Origin: Streptomyces sp. NBC_00370 | Lineage (GTDB): Bacteria; Actinomycetota; Actinomycetes; Streptomycetales; Streptomycetaceae | Assembly: GCF_036084755.1 (NCBI RefSeq) | Contig: NZ_CP107968.1 | Location: 248,001 to 312,000, forward strand | Length of the DNA stretch: 64,000 nucleotides | Direction: 5' to 3' | Shown: in pieces, positions 36,201 through 44,137 of the stretch | Position numbering within the stretch: the first letter of the stretch is position 1 | Layout: each line of letters opens with the position of its first letter | Notes under the pieces: generated by a model | The model's input: the letters and a program-made list of their open reading frames with translations, nothing else | What the model was told of the DNA's origin: nothing | The model's database searches: none | Program-made: the position numbers and the translations under genes

Positions 36201-36702
36201 GGGCCTGCGGCTGTGGCGGCACACCGGGCGCCCGGCCGGGGCGCACCTGCGCTTCGCCCCGGACGGCCGAAGCGTGCTGGAATGGGGCCAGTTCGGCGTG
36301 CACGCCTACGACGCCGCGAGCGGCCGCCGGATCTACTCGGTGGAGGGCCCGTACAACATCGCCACGCTTCAGATCTCCGCGGACGGCCGGCGTGCGGTGA
36401 TCGCCGGATACGGCACCTTGGTCGTCCTCGACCCGGCGACGGGCCGCGTGCTCCGCGAGATCCCGGACCCCGGCCTGATCAACACCGTCGCCGTCACCGT
36501 GGACGGCCGGTTCGCCCTTTCCGGCCTCGCGGACGAGGACGTCCACCTGTGGGACCTGGACCAGGGGCAGCGGCTGCGCGTCATTGAAGGACACCGCGGC
36601 CAGGTCTTCGGCATGGCCCTGAGCGCCGATGCCCGCCAGCTGCTGGTGACCGAACTCGACTACACGCGCTGCCTGGAACTCGACTGGGAGTACGAGTGGT
36701 GA
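33205..36702 (+). CDS. Serine/threonine protein kinase fused to TPR-like and WD40 repeats
   Basis: This 1165-aa protein starts with a Hanks-type kinase (~15-290): glycine loop VRSGGMGTV, Lys45 in LAVKTPRPE, catalytic Asp146 in LVHQDVKPANV (HRD is HQD) and Asp164 of DFGLAGA. The activation-segment end reads RPYCSPEQ. A TPR-like helical linker (~305-420, for example LLDLGRTEEAEQRWRTAMA) follows. Then come many WD40-type blades from ~430 (VLSGDYQGVLRLWDTDSGRC, GTLCLWDVEDV, DEDVHLWDLDQGQ). No transmembrane segment is seen, so it is cytosolic. Two blade groups are separated at ~750-800 by a second helical hairpin stretch. The target is unknown; the downstream FHA-kinase may bind its phosphothreonine sites. 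Confidence 0.9.
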   Translation: MASTLWQPGEVVLDLYEVLDDVRSGGMGTVQRVRHLGWSVDLAVKTPRPEQVASTSGRRRFEAEAGTWVGLGLHPHTVNCAYVRTVGGVPRVFAEWIDGGDLAQAVTGGRLYEGGTQAALARVLDVAVQTAWGLQHAHDTGLVHQDVKPANVMLETDGTAKVTDFGLAGARAPDADGATASGVTFGGMTRPYCSPEQARAAAGHREIRLTSATDVWSWALTVLEMFTGHRPTNYGQAAAEALDALTANGPEDPRVPPLPPAVAGLLRQCFMTAETARPSRLDEAAGILSEVYGDVLGTPYPRPVPKAAALLADGLSNQALSLLDLGRTEEAEQRWRTAMAADPHSLTATFNFGLHQWRKARKTDAELLAELTSAREIGGDDALGARLIGLVHLERDDREHAAELLGPAAPGEPVPAETAEALAELARDPGARAVVLTGHEGTSVSAVAVTADGGLVLSGDYQGVLRLWDTDSGRCVRELTSEGSHVVAVAVDGEGRIGLVGREEGLPEAWDLLRGERLPLPKGPVAEGVTSVALSADGSVGTTAHTDGTLWFWHLDTGRLVGPVPSRTEHMTALELGDGGAIAVTAGGLGETTIRLWDAGAGVCRAALTEPRSDPLRSAWGGFVRRAAVAPGVRYALQMWDGPMVLWNVATRQIATQVPHDVRDVSTLALTPDGSLAVVGSGQPLRVMQTATGRCLRTFDDGMSRHTSHLAMSGDGSRAVLTMLDGRIKVQPLPVPRYRAPWAYARPRAAGELTDHAGRFRAAMREGERLFEAGHYAQSAACLRTARAVPGHARNPDLLNAWSMLGQHGRRTGLRGAWQKFDFTGRLGSPSAMAFIGDGSVFLAGLFPDRFLLCDAADARNNRMIPSLVTASAAPLMTSDGTAAVVPGRSETALLDLRDDRTVLLDREDIRAVALSDDRAWLLTGEESGTLCLWDVEDVRRQPQYADPSSGFRGHQGPVGAVAISPDRRYGASNAFNGAEEDRRRRYDLDELCGWDLAAGLRLWRHTGRPAGAHLRFAPDGRSVLEWGQFGVHAYDAASGRRIYSVEGPYNIATLQISADGRRAVIAGYGTLVVLDPATGRVLREIPDPGLINTVAVTVDGRFALSGLADEDVHLWDLDQGQRLRVIEGHRGQVFGMALSADARQLLVTELDYTRCLELDWEYEW

Positions 36703-36703
36703 C

Positions 36704-37981
36704 ATGCCGTCCTCCGTCACCCTGACCCTGTACGGCGCGCCCGCGGCAGCCGAGTACGTCTTCGGCGACCGCACGACGTGCCTGGTCGGCCGCGCTCGCG
36801 AATGCGGTATCCGGCTGGCCAGATCGCAGAAGGACGCCTCCCGGCACCACTGCATGCTCGACGTCAATCCCCCGCACGTGCGGGTACGGGACCTCGACAG
36901 CCGCAACGGCACGTACGTCAACGGGGAGCGCATTCCGTCCGGTCCGGCCGGGCGGGACCTGACCGACGGTGACGAGATCGCCGTCGGCGACACGGTGCTA
37001 CGGGTCTGTGTCCAGGCCGGGGAACCCGCGACCGTGTCCGCCGAGGCACGAGACCCCGCCGACGCCGTGCACACACTCATGGCCGCAGCCGAGGCCGGAG
37101 AACCGGACGCGGCCGGCATCCGCGGCTACCGCCTCCTCCAGGAACTCGGCCGCGGCGGACAAGGCATCGTCCATCTCGCCCAGGACGAGCAAACCGGCGA
37201 ACTCCGCGCTCTCAAGACGCTGTTGGCGCACGGCGCCCTCGACCCCGCCGCCCGTGACGGCTTCCTGCGCGAGTTCGCCTGCACGCGCGCCCTGCGCCAT
37301 CCCAACATCGTCGCCTTCCTCGGCGGCGGCGCGCACGGCCGCACCTTCTACTTCACCAGCGAGTACTGCCGACTGGGCAGCGTGGCCGACGTCGCCGCCC
37401 GAGCCGGTGGCAGGCTGAGCGTCGACCAAGCCGTGGGCGTGGCCCTCCAGACGCTCCGCGGACTGCACTACGCGCACGCCGCGGAGGTGCCCGTACAGCT
37501 TGCTGACGGGACGTCAGTCACCCACCGTGGACTGGTACATCGCGACATCAAGCCGCAGAACCTCCTGCTCACCGGCCGCAGAGACCACGCGACCGTCAAA
37601 ATCGCCGACTTCGGCCTGTCCAAGGCGTTCGACAGCGCCGGCCTGTCCGGCCACACCCTCACCGGCGCGATGGGCGGCACCCTGGCCTTCATGCCACGCG
37701 GCCAGGTCATCGACTTCAAGTACGCACGGCCCGAGGTCGATCTGTGGGCTACGGCGGCCAGCCTGTACTGGATGCTCACCGGTTCGCCACCGCGCGACTT
37801 CCCCGCCGGCACAGACCCGGTCGGCGTCGTCCTGCACGAACCGCCCGTACCTGTACGGGACCGACTACCCGCGCTGCCGCGCCGACTTGCCGCGGTCATC
37901 GACACCGCTCTCGTCGACAAGCCCCACATCGCTCCCACAACGGCAGCCGAATTGGCGCAGGCAATCCGTCAAGCCCTCTGA
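36704..37981 (+). CDS. FHA-domain serine/threonine protein kinase with altered APE motif
   Basis: The ATG is one base after the stop of the kinase-WD40 gene. The 425-aa protein has an FHA phosphopeptide-binding domain (~20-100: TCLVGRARECGIRLARSQKD, SRHH, RDLDSRNGTYVNG) and a kinase (~140-400: LGRGGQGIVHLA, Lys171 in RALKTLL, His279-Arg-Asp281 in LVHRDIKPQNLLL, Asp302 in IADFGLSKAF). The APE-equivalent reads FMPRGQV: Gly333 stands where close relatives have Glu (MPREQ or MPPEQ). That Glu normally anchors the activation segment, so activity may be reduced. No membrane anchor is seen. Confidence 0.9.
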   Translation: MPSSVTLTLYGAPAAAEYVFGDRTTCLVGRARECGIRLARSQKDASRHHCMLDVNPPHVRVRDLDSRNGTYVNGERIPSGPAGRDLTDGDEIAVGDTVLRVCVQAGEPATVSAEARDPADAVHTLMAAAEAGEPDAAGIRGYRLLQELGRGGQGIVHLAQDEQTGELRALKTLLAHGALDPAARDGFLREFACTRALRHPNIVAFLGGGAHGRTFYFTSEYCRLGSVADVAARAGGRLSVDQAVGVALQTLRGLHYAHAAEVPVQLADGTSVTHRGLVHRDIKPQNLLLTGRRDHATVKIADFGLSKAFDSAGLSGHTLTGAMGGTLAFMPRGQVIDFKYARPEVDLWATAASLYWMLTGSPPRDFPAGTDPVGVVLHEPPVPVRDRLPALPRRLAAVIDTALVDKPHIAPTTAAELAQAIRQAL

Positions 37982-38270
37982 ACCGAATCGCTCCTCCTGA
38001 GTCAGCTGAACTACGCGCTGTAGCTGCTTCGGGGTGCTGTTGAGAAGGGTGCCGTTCCCGGTGCCAAGATTGTCAGGAGACTTCAGCGGAACCACCGGGT
38101 CTCAGAACTCGACGCCTTCGCTCCCACGATCTCCCCGTCCAGTCGTAGATGCGCGGAGACTACCAAGACTCTGAAGGAGCCCACCAAAGCCCTTACTTGC
38201 TCTGACAGCGGCCAGTCGTTCCCGTAAGTGATCGCGCGCACGATCACGCAACTGACCGGGTATCGCAGGC
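37982..38270. other. Intergenic between converging kinase and histidine kinase genes
   Basis: About 290 bases. A minus-strand frame (AITYGNDWPLSEQVRALVGS and on to the right) looks protein-like but is short and has no ribosome site. It may be a remnant. No clear terminator hairpin was found. Confidence 0.35.
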
Positions 38271-40580
38271 TCAATCACCGCTACGAACACGCTCCGGCAG
38301 TGCGGCCTCCGCCCAGGTCAGGTCGGCGGAGTCCTCCAGGGTGTGCGGCGTGCCTTCCAGTGCCGCGTGGAGCGCTGCGCCGCGGCGGGGATCGCCAGGC
38401 ATCGTGACGAGGCTGAGGGTTCGGCCCTTGGGGCCGTCCTGGACGCCGAGTACCAGTTCGCCGGGTGTGGTCTGGTCCGTCAGTGCGGCGGTGAGTACCT
38501 TCCGCAGCAGAGCCGTTCTGGCGGGAGTGTCGGGAAGCGCGGCGGCGTCGTCCGCCTGGGCGTGGATCGTCACCTCACAGCCCGCTTCGCGTGCGCGGCC
38601 GACCAGGTCGCGCAGGGGGCCGTCGAGGACGCCCGGCAGGTGCAGTTCGTCGCGGATGGACTGGGCCAGCCGGTCCGCCCGAGCGCGGACAGCGGCCGGG
38701 TCCGGTCTGTCATCGGCGCCGTCTCCTGTGGCGATCGTATGGAGGAAGGGCACGATCTGCGCATCGATCTCCCGCAGTCGACGACGGTGCTGTTGCGCTC
38801 TCGCGCGCACGGCGGACTCGGTGGCGACGACGATCATGCGGTGTCGGTGGGCGTTCAATACCGCCTCGCCCAGGGTGACCAGGGTCCGCCGGATGACCAG
38901 GCCCATCACCACCCCCGTCGCGGGAGCGAACATCGTGGGGAGTGCCATGGCTACCGTACTCACGACCGACTCGTCGGCCGGCGGGTTCAGGGCGATCAGT
39001 ACAACGATGCCCACTTCCTCGCACGCGAGTGCGAGAACCGTCTGGCGGACCGGACGCACGATGACGAGCAGGGCCAGCAGCGGGGTGACCGCGCCGATCG
39101 GCCACGAGCGGTAGTCCCTGACGGCCTCCGGCGGGATGACGAGCAGACAACTCACCGCACCCGCGACCGCGACGGCCAGCAGCGGAACGGCCACCCGTCC
39201 GGTGATCCGCCGGTCTGCTCTGGCGAGTAGCACGCAGGTGGCCGCCGCCAGCGCCAGGTACCAGACGAGATGGCCGAGCAGCGTTGGCGTCCCCACGGTC
39301 TGGATCACCGCCACGACGGCCATGACCACCAGGTACGGCAGGCACACTGCCGCCAACGCATGGCGTACGTCCCCCGCGGCGGCGCGCAGCGTCTCCCGCT
39401 GACCGCGTGCTTGTCCCAGCGCGTTGTCGGAGGCGTCCGGTACGGGGGCGGCCCACCGGAGGTGGACCGTCGTGCCATGTCCGGGTCGGCTTCGTACGTC
39501 GGCCACGCCGCCGATGTCGGCCATCCGCCGGCCGATGGAGTCGCGCAGGCCCAGGGCGGTCCGGCGGACCTGGGACGGCACGAAGCCGCGGCCGTCGTCC
39601 ACCACGGTCAGCTCCAGGGCCTGGTGATCCCCGCTCAGCCGGACCACGACGTGCGCGGCGCCGGCGTACCGTACGTTGCGCAGCGCCTCGACGGCCGCTC
39701 CCGTGCACGCGGCGGCCACGTCGTGGGGCACCAGCAGCTCCGGCGGGAAGTGCGTCGTCACCCGCGGCCGCGGGACGCCGCTCACCGATGTGGCCGTCAG
39801 CCCCGTCAGCAACGGTACGAGGTCGACGTCTCCGCTGCCCTCCGCGCCGGCCGCGCCGCCCGAACCGGCCGTCAGTGCCACCAGCGCGCGGCGGGCCTCG
39901 GCACGCTGTTCCCCGGTGGGTACGCCGCTCATGCCCGCCACGCGCAGAGCCGACCCGACGTCGTCGTGCAGGAGCCGCTGGAAGTCGCGTCTGCCCCGCA
40001 GAGCGGCCCGTTCCCGTGCTGCGGCTTCACTGGTGTCCTCGTCCACGCGCATCGCGGTGTCCGCACGGTCACCTGCGGCGCGAAGGACGGGGGCCAGTAC
40101 CGTCGCGGCCACCCCTGCGGCGAGCGGCGGCCAGATCCCCTGCAGGGCACTCCCCACACCCTCCTGCCACCCTGCGGCTATCTGCCCCGCAAGAGCGAGC
40201 ACCGCCATGGGCAGCCCCTGGGCGCGGGGCAGGTACGCGACAGCGAGGATGACCGCGGCGGCCGTCGTCATACAGCGCAGGCCGACCACCAGCTCCGCGT
40301 AGGGTTGTACGGCGTAGATCGTGTGCACGGTCACCGCCACGACTGCGGCTGACCAGGCATCGACCGGTCCGATGCGGACGAAGGCTCCCCGGTAGGCCCA
40401 GGCCGTCGCGGACGCGGCGAAGAGCACGGTGACGCCCAAGGGCAGCGGACGCCGGTCGTCAGAGACAGCCAGGGAGACGGCCGTGAGCCACCACGCGATG
40501 GCGAACAGCAGCGACAGACCCGCGAACGAGCGGCGAAGGGCGGTCTCCACTCCGGCGCGATGATTGCCGCGTCGGGTCAC
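38271..40580 (-). CDS. Two-module sensor histidine kinase (NarL/DesK-type core plus second membrane half)
   Basis: The GTG overlaps the response-regulator stop (GTGA), giving 769 aa. Module one has about five hydrophobic helices (~20-165), a dimerisation helix with the phospho-acceptor His205 in FQRLLHDDVGSAL, and an HATPase with VTVVDDGRGF and GHGTTVHL. A second block of hydrophobic helices follows (LAAVCLPYLVVMAVVAVIQT, VPLLAVAVAGAVSCLLV, and others). After that comes a coiled, kinase-like but degenerate C-terminal domain (REIDAQIVPFLHTIATGDGA) with no convincing HATPase motifs. Such a tandem arrangement in one chain is unusual. Its partner is the response regulator encoded just upstream. 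Confidence 0.8.
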   Translation of the reverse strand: MTRRGNHRAGVETALRRSFAGLSLLFAIAWWLTAVSLAVSDDRRPLPLGVTVLFAASATAWAYRGAFVRIGPVDAWSAAVVAVTVHTIYAVQPYAELVVGLRCMTTAAAVILAVAYLPRAQGLPMAVLALAGQIAAGWQEGVGSALQGIWPPLAAGVAATVLAPVLRAAGDRADTAMRVDEDTSEAAARERAALRGRRDFQRLLHDDVGSALRVAGMSGVPTGEQRAEARRALVALTAGSGGAAGAEGSGDVDLVPLLTGLTATSVSGVPRPRVTTHFPPELLVPHDVAAACTGAAVEALRNVRYAGAAHVVVRLSGDHQALELTVVDDGRGFVPSQVRRTALGLRDSIGRRMADIGGVADVRSRPGHGTTVHLRWAAPVPDASDNALGQARGQRETLRAAAGDVRHALAAVCLPYLVVMAVVAVIQTVGTPTLLGHLVWYLALAAATCVLLARADRRITGRVAVPLLAVAVAGAVSCLLVIPPEAVRDYRSWPIGAVTPLLALLVIVRPVRQTVLALACEEVGIVVLIALNPPADESVVSTVAMALPTMFAPATGVVMGLVIRRTLVTLGEAVLNAHRHRMIVVATESAVRARAQQHRRRLREIDAQIVPFLHTIATGDGADDRPDPAAVRARADRLAQSIRDELHLPGVLDGPLRDLVGRAREAGCEVTIHAQADDAAALPDTPARTALLRKVLTAALTDQTTPGELVLGVQDGPKGRTLSLVTMPGDPRRGAALHAALEGTPHTLEDSADLTWAEAALPERVRSGD

Positions 40581-41305
40581 CTGTCGGCGTCCGGGGACGA
40601 CGTGCCGGGTCTGCCGGGGTCGCTCGGGCCGAGGTCGATGTGGCCGTCCACCATCGAGCGGTACACCAGCTCGGAGGTGCTGGCCGGGCGGGTTCCCTCG
40701 TCCTTGGCGAACGCCTCGATGGCCCTCCTGCGGTGAGTCCTGACCGTCTCCTCGGTCATGTATAAGCGACGGGCGATCACCGTCGGCTTGAGTCCGCGGG
40801 CCAGCAGCTCCAGCACCTCCAGTTGCCGGGGGCTCAACCGCACCTTTCCCCGCCGGTCGTGGACGATCTGATGGGCCAGCCGACTGGACACATATGCCTT
40901 GCCCGCGTGCGCTGCCCTGATGGCTTCGGCGAGTTGGGCGTCCGGGTCTTCTTTCAGCACCAGCCCGAGCGCCCCTGCCTCGACACCCCGGCGCACCACC
41001 ACGGGGCGGTGCTCGCGACTGAACAGCACGACCTGCGGACCCCACTCACGCAGGCGCCGCACGTTGGCGGCGACGTCGCTGCCGTCGTTCAGCTCGATGT
41101 CCAGAAGGACGACCGACGGGAGCGAAGTCACCCTGGACGGCAGTGCATCGACGTTCACGGCGCTCCCCACCCAGTCGATCTCGGGTGCTTCCCCGGCGAG
41201 GCATGCCTGGATGCCATGGAGGATGACGCGGTGATCGTCGACCGCAGCCAGGCGCGGTCCGGTCGTAGCTTGGCGGTCAGCGGGCGATCCGTGCGTGTCG
41301 TTCAT
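40577..41305 (-). CDS. NarL/LuxR-family response regulator
   Basis: This 242-aa protein has a receiver domain with DDHRVILHGIQACLAGE near the N terminus and the phospho-acceptor Asp in VVLLDIELNDGSDV. A C-terminal LuxR helix-turn-helix follows (RLSPRQLEVLELLARGLKPT, YMTEETVRTHRRRAIEAFAK). The tail is Pro/Asp-rich. It is the first gene of a translationally coupled pair with the two-module histidine kinase. The regulon is unknown; the adjacent divergent small genes at 41533-42223 are candidates by position. Confidence 0.92.
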   Translation of the reverse strand: MNDTHGSPADRQATTGPRLAAVDDHRVILHGIQACLAGEAPEIDWVGSAVNVDALPSRVTSLPSVVLLDIELNDGSDVAANVRRLREWGPQVVLFSREHRPVVVRRGVEAGALGLVLKEDPDAQLAEAIRAAHAGKAYVSSRLAHQIVHDRRGKVRLSPRQLEVLELLARGLKPTVIARRLYMTEETVRTHRRRAIEAFAKDEGTRPASTSELVYRSMVDGHIDLGPSDPGRPGTSSPDADR

Positions 41306-41532
41306 GACGATTCCTCACCCCGCGGCCCGTCGGCCACCCGGCCGGACTCGACAGCCCGCAAACAGGTCTACCACCCGTGCGTACCCGGCGTCTGTCCCCA
41401 TGGCCGGGGACAGACGGGCCCCCGGCTTCAGGGCGAAGGTGTGAACCGGCCCCACTCGCAGGCCTGTTCGCCGCCACGGCGGACGGAGGGACGGGAGCCG
41501 AGGGCGTACCCCATCACTTCAGGAGGATGTTC

Positions 41533-41916
41533 ATGGGCAGGTTCACCAAGCGCGTCGGCAGCTTCGACTCGCCGCACTCGGTCGAAGACACGTTGCAGAT
41601 CCTCTTCAGCGGCGTGGCCGAGCAACTCAGCATCCCTTCGCCGACCGTGTCGGAACCCGGGGTAGAGGCAGGCGTCCACCTGAGCCGCCTCGACAGCAGC
41701 GGCTTGACAGTAATCGCGGGCAACAAGATCGACACGTACTTCATGTTCTACGTCGACCTCACGCCCACCACCGGCGGCTGCACCGGTGAGGCGTACTTCG
41801 ACCGGCGGATGGGAGCGATTACCCGCTGGATGGGCAACGCCATGGGCCTGACGGGAGGCCTGTCGCTGGCGTTCCAGCGGTCCAGCGTGCGCACGCGCGG
41901 CTGGACCATTGCCTGA
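41533..41916 (+). CDS. Hypothetical small protein, 127 aa
   Basis: AGGAGG ends six bases before this ATG; an in-frame ATG six bases upstream overlaps the site and is less likely. The protein begins GRFTKRVGSFDSPHSVEDTL and has SSGLTVIAGNKIDTYFMFYV and GCTGEAYFDRRMGAITRWMG. No family is recognised. It may be a small alpha/beta protein. The zinc-ribbon gene follows 19 bases downstream behind GCAGGAGG, so the two form an operon, divergent from the two-component genes. Confidence 0.7.
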   Translation: MGRFTKRVGSFDSPHSVEDTLQILFSGVAEQLSIPSPTVSEPGVEAGVHLSRLDSSGLTVIAGNKIDTYFMFYVDLTPTTGGCTGEAYFDRRMGAITRWMGNAMGLTGGLSLAFQRSSVRTRGWTIA

Positions 41917-41935
41917 CACCGCAGGAGGAAGAGCG

Positions 41936-42223
41936 ATGAGCGAGACGAAGTGCAGGTGCGGTCAGCAGCTGGAGCGGTGCTGTTCGAGGGGGTGCGGCCG
42001 CTGCACCTCGGGGCTCCGGTGCCCCCGGCACGGCAAGGACTGGACCGTCACGACCGGCGGCGGCCTGTTCAGCGCGGGCCGTTCGGGCAGCGGCGCCAAG
42101 TGCCGCAAGGACCAAGTCGCCGTCGTCAACTGCCCCTACTGCCGCGGGCAGCAGGGCAAAACCTGCAACACCTGCGGCGGTACCGGTCAGACGTGCCCGA
42201 ACCACGGGCGCTTCTGGACCTGA
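41936..42223 (+). CDS. Cysteine-rich zinc-ribbon protein (DnaJ zinc-finger-like)
   Basis: This 95-aa protein contains at least twelve Cys in CxC and CxxC units: KCRCGQQ, RCCSRGCGRC, GLRCPRHG and, at the C terminus, NCPYCRGQQGKTCNTCGGTG followed by QTCPNHG. The CxxCxG spacing of the last part resembles the DnaJ cysteine-rich domain. It likely binds two or more zinc ions. Function is unknown. It is co-transcribed with the preceding 127-aa gene and ends before a 9-bp hairpin. Confidence 0.75.
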   Translation: MSETKCRCGQQLERCCSRGCGRCTSGLRCPRHGKDWTVTTGGGLFSAGRSGSGAKCRKDQVAVVNCPYCRGQQGKTCNTCGGTGQTCPNHGRFWT

Positions 42224-42250
42224 GCAGAAACACATCCAGCCTGACACGAC

Positions 42251-42279
42251 GCGGTGCGGCACCATCCGGGCCGCACCGC
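42251..42279 (+). terminator. Hairpin after the zinc-ribbon gene
   Basis: GCGGTGCGG (42251-42259) and CCGCACCGC (42271-42279) form a perfect 9-bp stem with an 11-base loop, 28 bases after the stop codon. There is no T-run. Confidence 0.5.
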
Positions 42280-42463
42280 TGAGCGCCGTCTGAGCCAGGA
42301 GGCCAGTTGGCAATCTGAGACGCCCAGTAAGGCCGACGTGCTCGACCATCTCCTGACCGTCGAGGCCGTCGGCGACACCCGTGAACCTTTTTTGGGCCTG
42401 CGGGTAACAACGGGGTGGACAACTCGCCTCCGAGCGAGCCGCTGACCGGATGGAGTGACCGGC

Positions 42464-42637
42464 GTGAGCAATGCAGAGACCACCTTCAGCAGTGACAGCC
42501 TCCTCGTAGCGGTGGAGGTGCTCGGGAGCGTGCGCGACCGCTCCGACGGCGCCGACCCGCTCAGCGCCACGGCGAACGACTTCGATTGGGGTGTCGTGGC
42601 GCTGAGCCCGCGGACCGGGGCGCCTCACCGCGTCTGA
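42464..42637 (+). CDS. 57-aa peptide, candidate RiPP precursor for the JmjC enzyme
   Basis: The GTG start follows TGGAG at 8 bases; another in-frame GTG lies three codons upstream. The peptide begins SNAETTFSSDSLLVAVEVLG and its second half contains DPLSATANDFDWGVVALSPR, ending TGAPHRV. It has no Cys, so it is not a lanthipeptide, but it has Asp, Asn, Pro, Arg and His residues that a JmjC oxygenase could hydroxylate. A perfect 11-bp hairpin and a strong ribosome site for the oxygenase follow. Short peptide, attenuator and modifying enzyme is a common RiPP order. The precursor role is inference; it could also be an ordinary small protein. Confidence 0.55.
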   Translation: MSNAETTFSSDSLLVAVEVLGSVRDRSDGADPLSATANDFDWGVVALSPRTGAPHRV

Positions 42638-42661
42638 GAGCAGGCTTCGCAGGACCACAAC

Positions 42662-42693
42662 GGGGCCGCGCAGCCGGGGGGTTGCGCGGCCCC
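42662..42693 (+). terminator. 11-bp perfect hairpin between the short peptide and JmjC genes
   Basis: GGGGCCGCGCA (42662-42672) pairs with TGCGCGGCCCC (42683-42693), with a 10-base loop. It starts 24 bases after the peptide stop codon and ends 38 bases before the JmjC start codon. It may attenuate transcription so that the peptide mRNA is in excess. Confidence 0.75.
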
Positions 42694-42731
42694 GGCACGA
42701 GGCCGACACCGTTCGCACGCCAGGAGGAGCA

Positions 42732-43931
42732 GTGGAGCACAGACTCGTCACCGGTATCGAGGAAGCGCTGAAATGGGACGGTCCACGGCACCTCGGCGCC
42801 GGGTTCGCCCGGGGCGGACTCGGTGACCCGGTGCTGACACCGCGCCTGCTGACCCCCACCCGGCTCCTGGACCTCGCGATGCGGCGGAGCCTGGCGAGTC
42901 CGCGGATACGCTGCTTCCGGGACGGCCAGGAGCTGCACCCCAGCGCGTACCTGACACCGGAAACGGGCGGCGCCGACCAGACCGTCGGCCTGGTGAACAC
43001 GCACCGCCTCGGCAGCCTTCTGCGTGAGGGGGTGACGATGGTGCTGGACCGCGCCAACGTCTTCGACCCCACACTGGAAGTGGCCTGCCGGGCGCTGCAG
43101 TGGTGGTCGGGCGAGAGCGTCAACATCAACACCTACCTCACCACGAACGGCGCCGACGGCTTCGGCCTCCACTGGGACGCGCACGACGTCCTCGCCATCC
43201 AACTGTCGGGCCAGAAGGACTGGGAGGTGCGGGGTCCGTCGCGCGCGGCGCCGCTCCACCGCGATGCGGCGGACAACGACGAAGCCGGCGAGGAGGTCCT
43301 GTGGACCGGCACCATGAATCCGGGCGACGTCATGCACATCCCCCGCGGCTACTGGCACAAGGCCGGTCGCAGCGGCCGCAGTTCGGGGCACAGCCTGCAC
43401 ATGACGGTCGGGTTCGGCGTGCGCAGCGGGGCGTCCTGGCTGGCCTGGCTCGCCGACTGGTCCCGCGAGGACGAACTCTTCCGCCGCGACCTGGACCTCG
43501 CACCGGGATCGGAGCAGCACCGGGAGCTCGTCGAGAAGGCCGTTCGGCTTGTGGGTTCCCGTGCTCCCGCCGACTTCCTGGCGGCGCGCCAGCAGGAGGC
43601 GGCCCCGGCCCGGCACGTCCCCTTCCTGGAGACCTTCGGGCGACTCGAATCCGTCGTCTGCGTCAGCGAGTTCCGTCCCCGGCTGCGTGATCTGGGCGGT
43701 ACGGCCGAGGTGTTCTCGTCCGGCAAGAAGCTCACGTTCAAGGCCGCCGCCCTGCCGGCCCTGCGCCTCCTGCTCAGCGGCCGACCGGTGCGTCTGGACC
43801 AGGCGGCGGCCGTGGTGGGAGACCACGTCCACGCACTGGCCGAGACACTGGTGGCGCACGAGTGGTGCGCACCCCTCATACCCGAGCTGTCCTCGGGCTA
43901 CGCCGGCCTCGTACCGGACGCGACCGCCTGA
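42732..43931 (+). CDS. JmjC-domain (cupin) Fe(II)/2-oxoglutarate oxygenase
   Basis: The GTG follows AGGAGGAG. The 399-aa protein has a JmjC barrel with the facial triad motif HxD: His147-Trp-Asp149 in GLHWDAHDVLAIQLSGQKDW. The distal His is at 202 or 209 in MHIPRGYWHKAG. NINTYLTTNGADGFG precedes the first motif, as in MINA53/NO66-like ribosomal oxygenases, and a C-terminal winged-helix-like part (~300-399) ends the protein. These enzymes hydroxylate protein or peptide side chains. The position behind a 57-aa peptide makes that peptide its likely substrate. A ribosomal-protein hydroxylase (YcfD-like) is the main alternative. Confidence 0.85.
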   Translation: MEHRLVTGIEEALKWDGPRHLGAGFARGGLGDPVLTPRLLTPTRLLDLAMRRSLASPRIRCFRDGQELHPSAYLTPETGGADQTVGLVNTHRLGSLLREGVTMVLDRANVFDPTLEVACRALQWWSGESVNINTYLTTNGADGFGLHWDAHDVLAIQLSGQKDWEVRGPSRAAPLHRDAADNDEAGEEVLWTGTMNPGDVMHIPRGYWHKAGRSGRSSGHSLHMTVGFGVRSGASWLAWLADWSREDELFRRDLDLAPGSEQHRELVEKAVRLVGSRAPADFLAARQQEAAPARHVPFLETFGRLESVVCVSEFRPRLRDLGGTAEVFSSGKKLTFKAAALPALRLLLSGRPVRLDQAAAVVGDHVHALAETLVAHEWCAPLIPELSSGYAGLVPDATA

Positions 43932-44137
43932 CCGCCGGAGTCCGGGACCGCGGGGGCCGGTGCGGGTACGGCTGTGCGCCGCGCACCGGCCCCTGCGTCT
44001 GTCCTTGCTGCCCTTAGCGCGCCTGCGCCTGCGCCTGCGCCGCAGGATGATGCCAACCGGGCAATTTTGGTTCCACCATGGGCGGCAGGCCGTTGTCGCC
44101 GTGGTCCGCCTACGGTGTCCGTCTCTGTGCCGCTGTT

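Noticed and set aside
38083..38274. Short minus-strand protein-like frame, possible transposase piece
   Set aside because: No motif of any transposase family was found and the frame has no start signal.
43980..44045. GCCTGC short-period repeat after the JmjC gene
   Set aside because: Short and low complexity in a GC-rich intergenic spacer; no sign of a functional repeat or CRISPR-like spacing.
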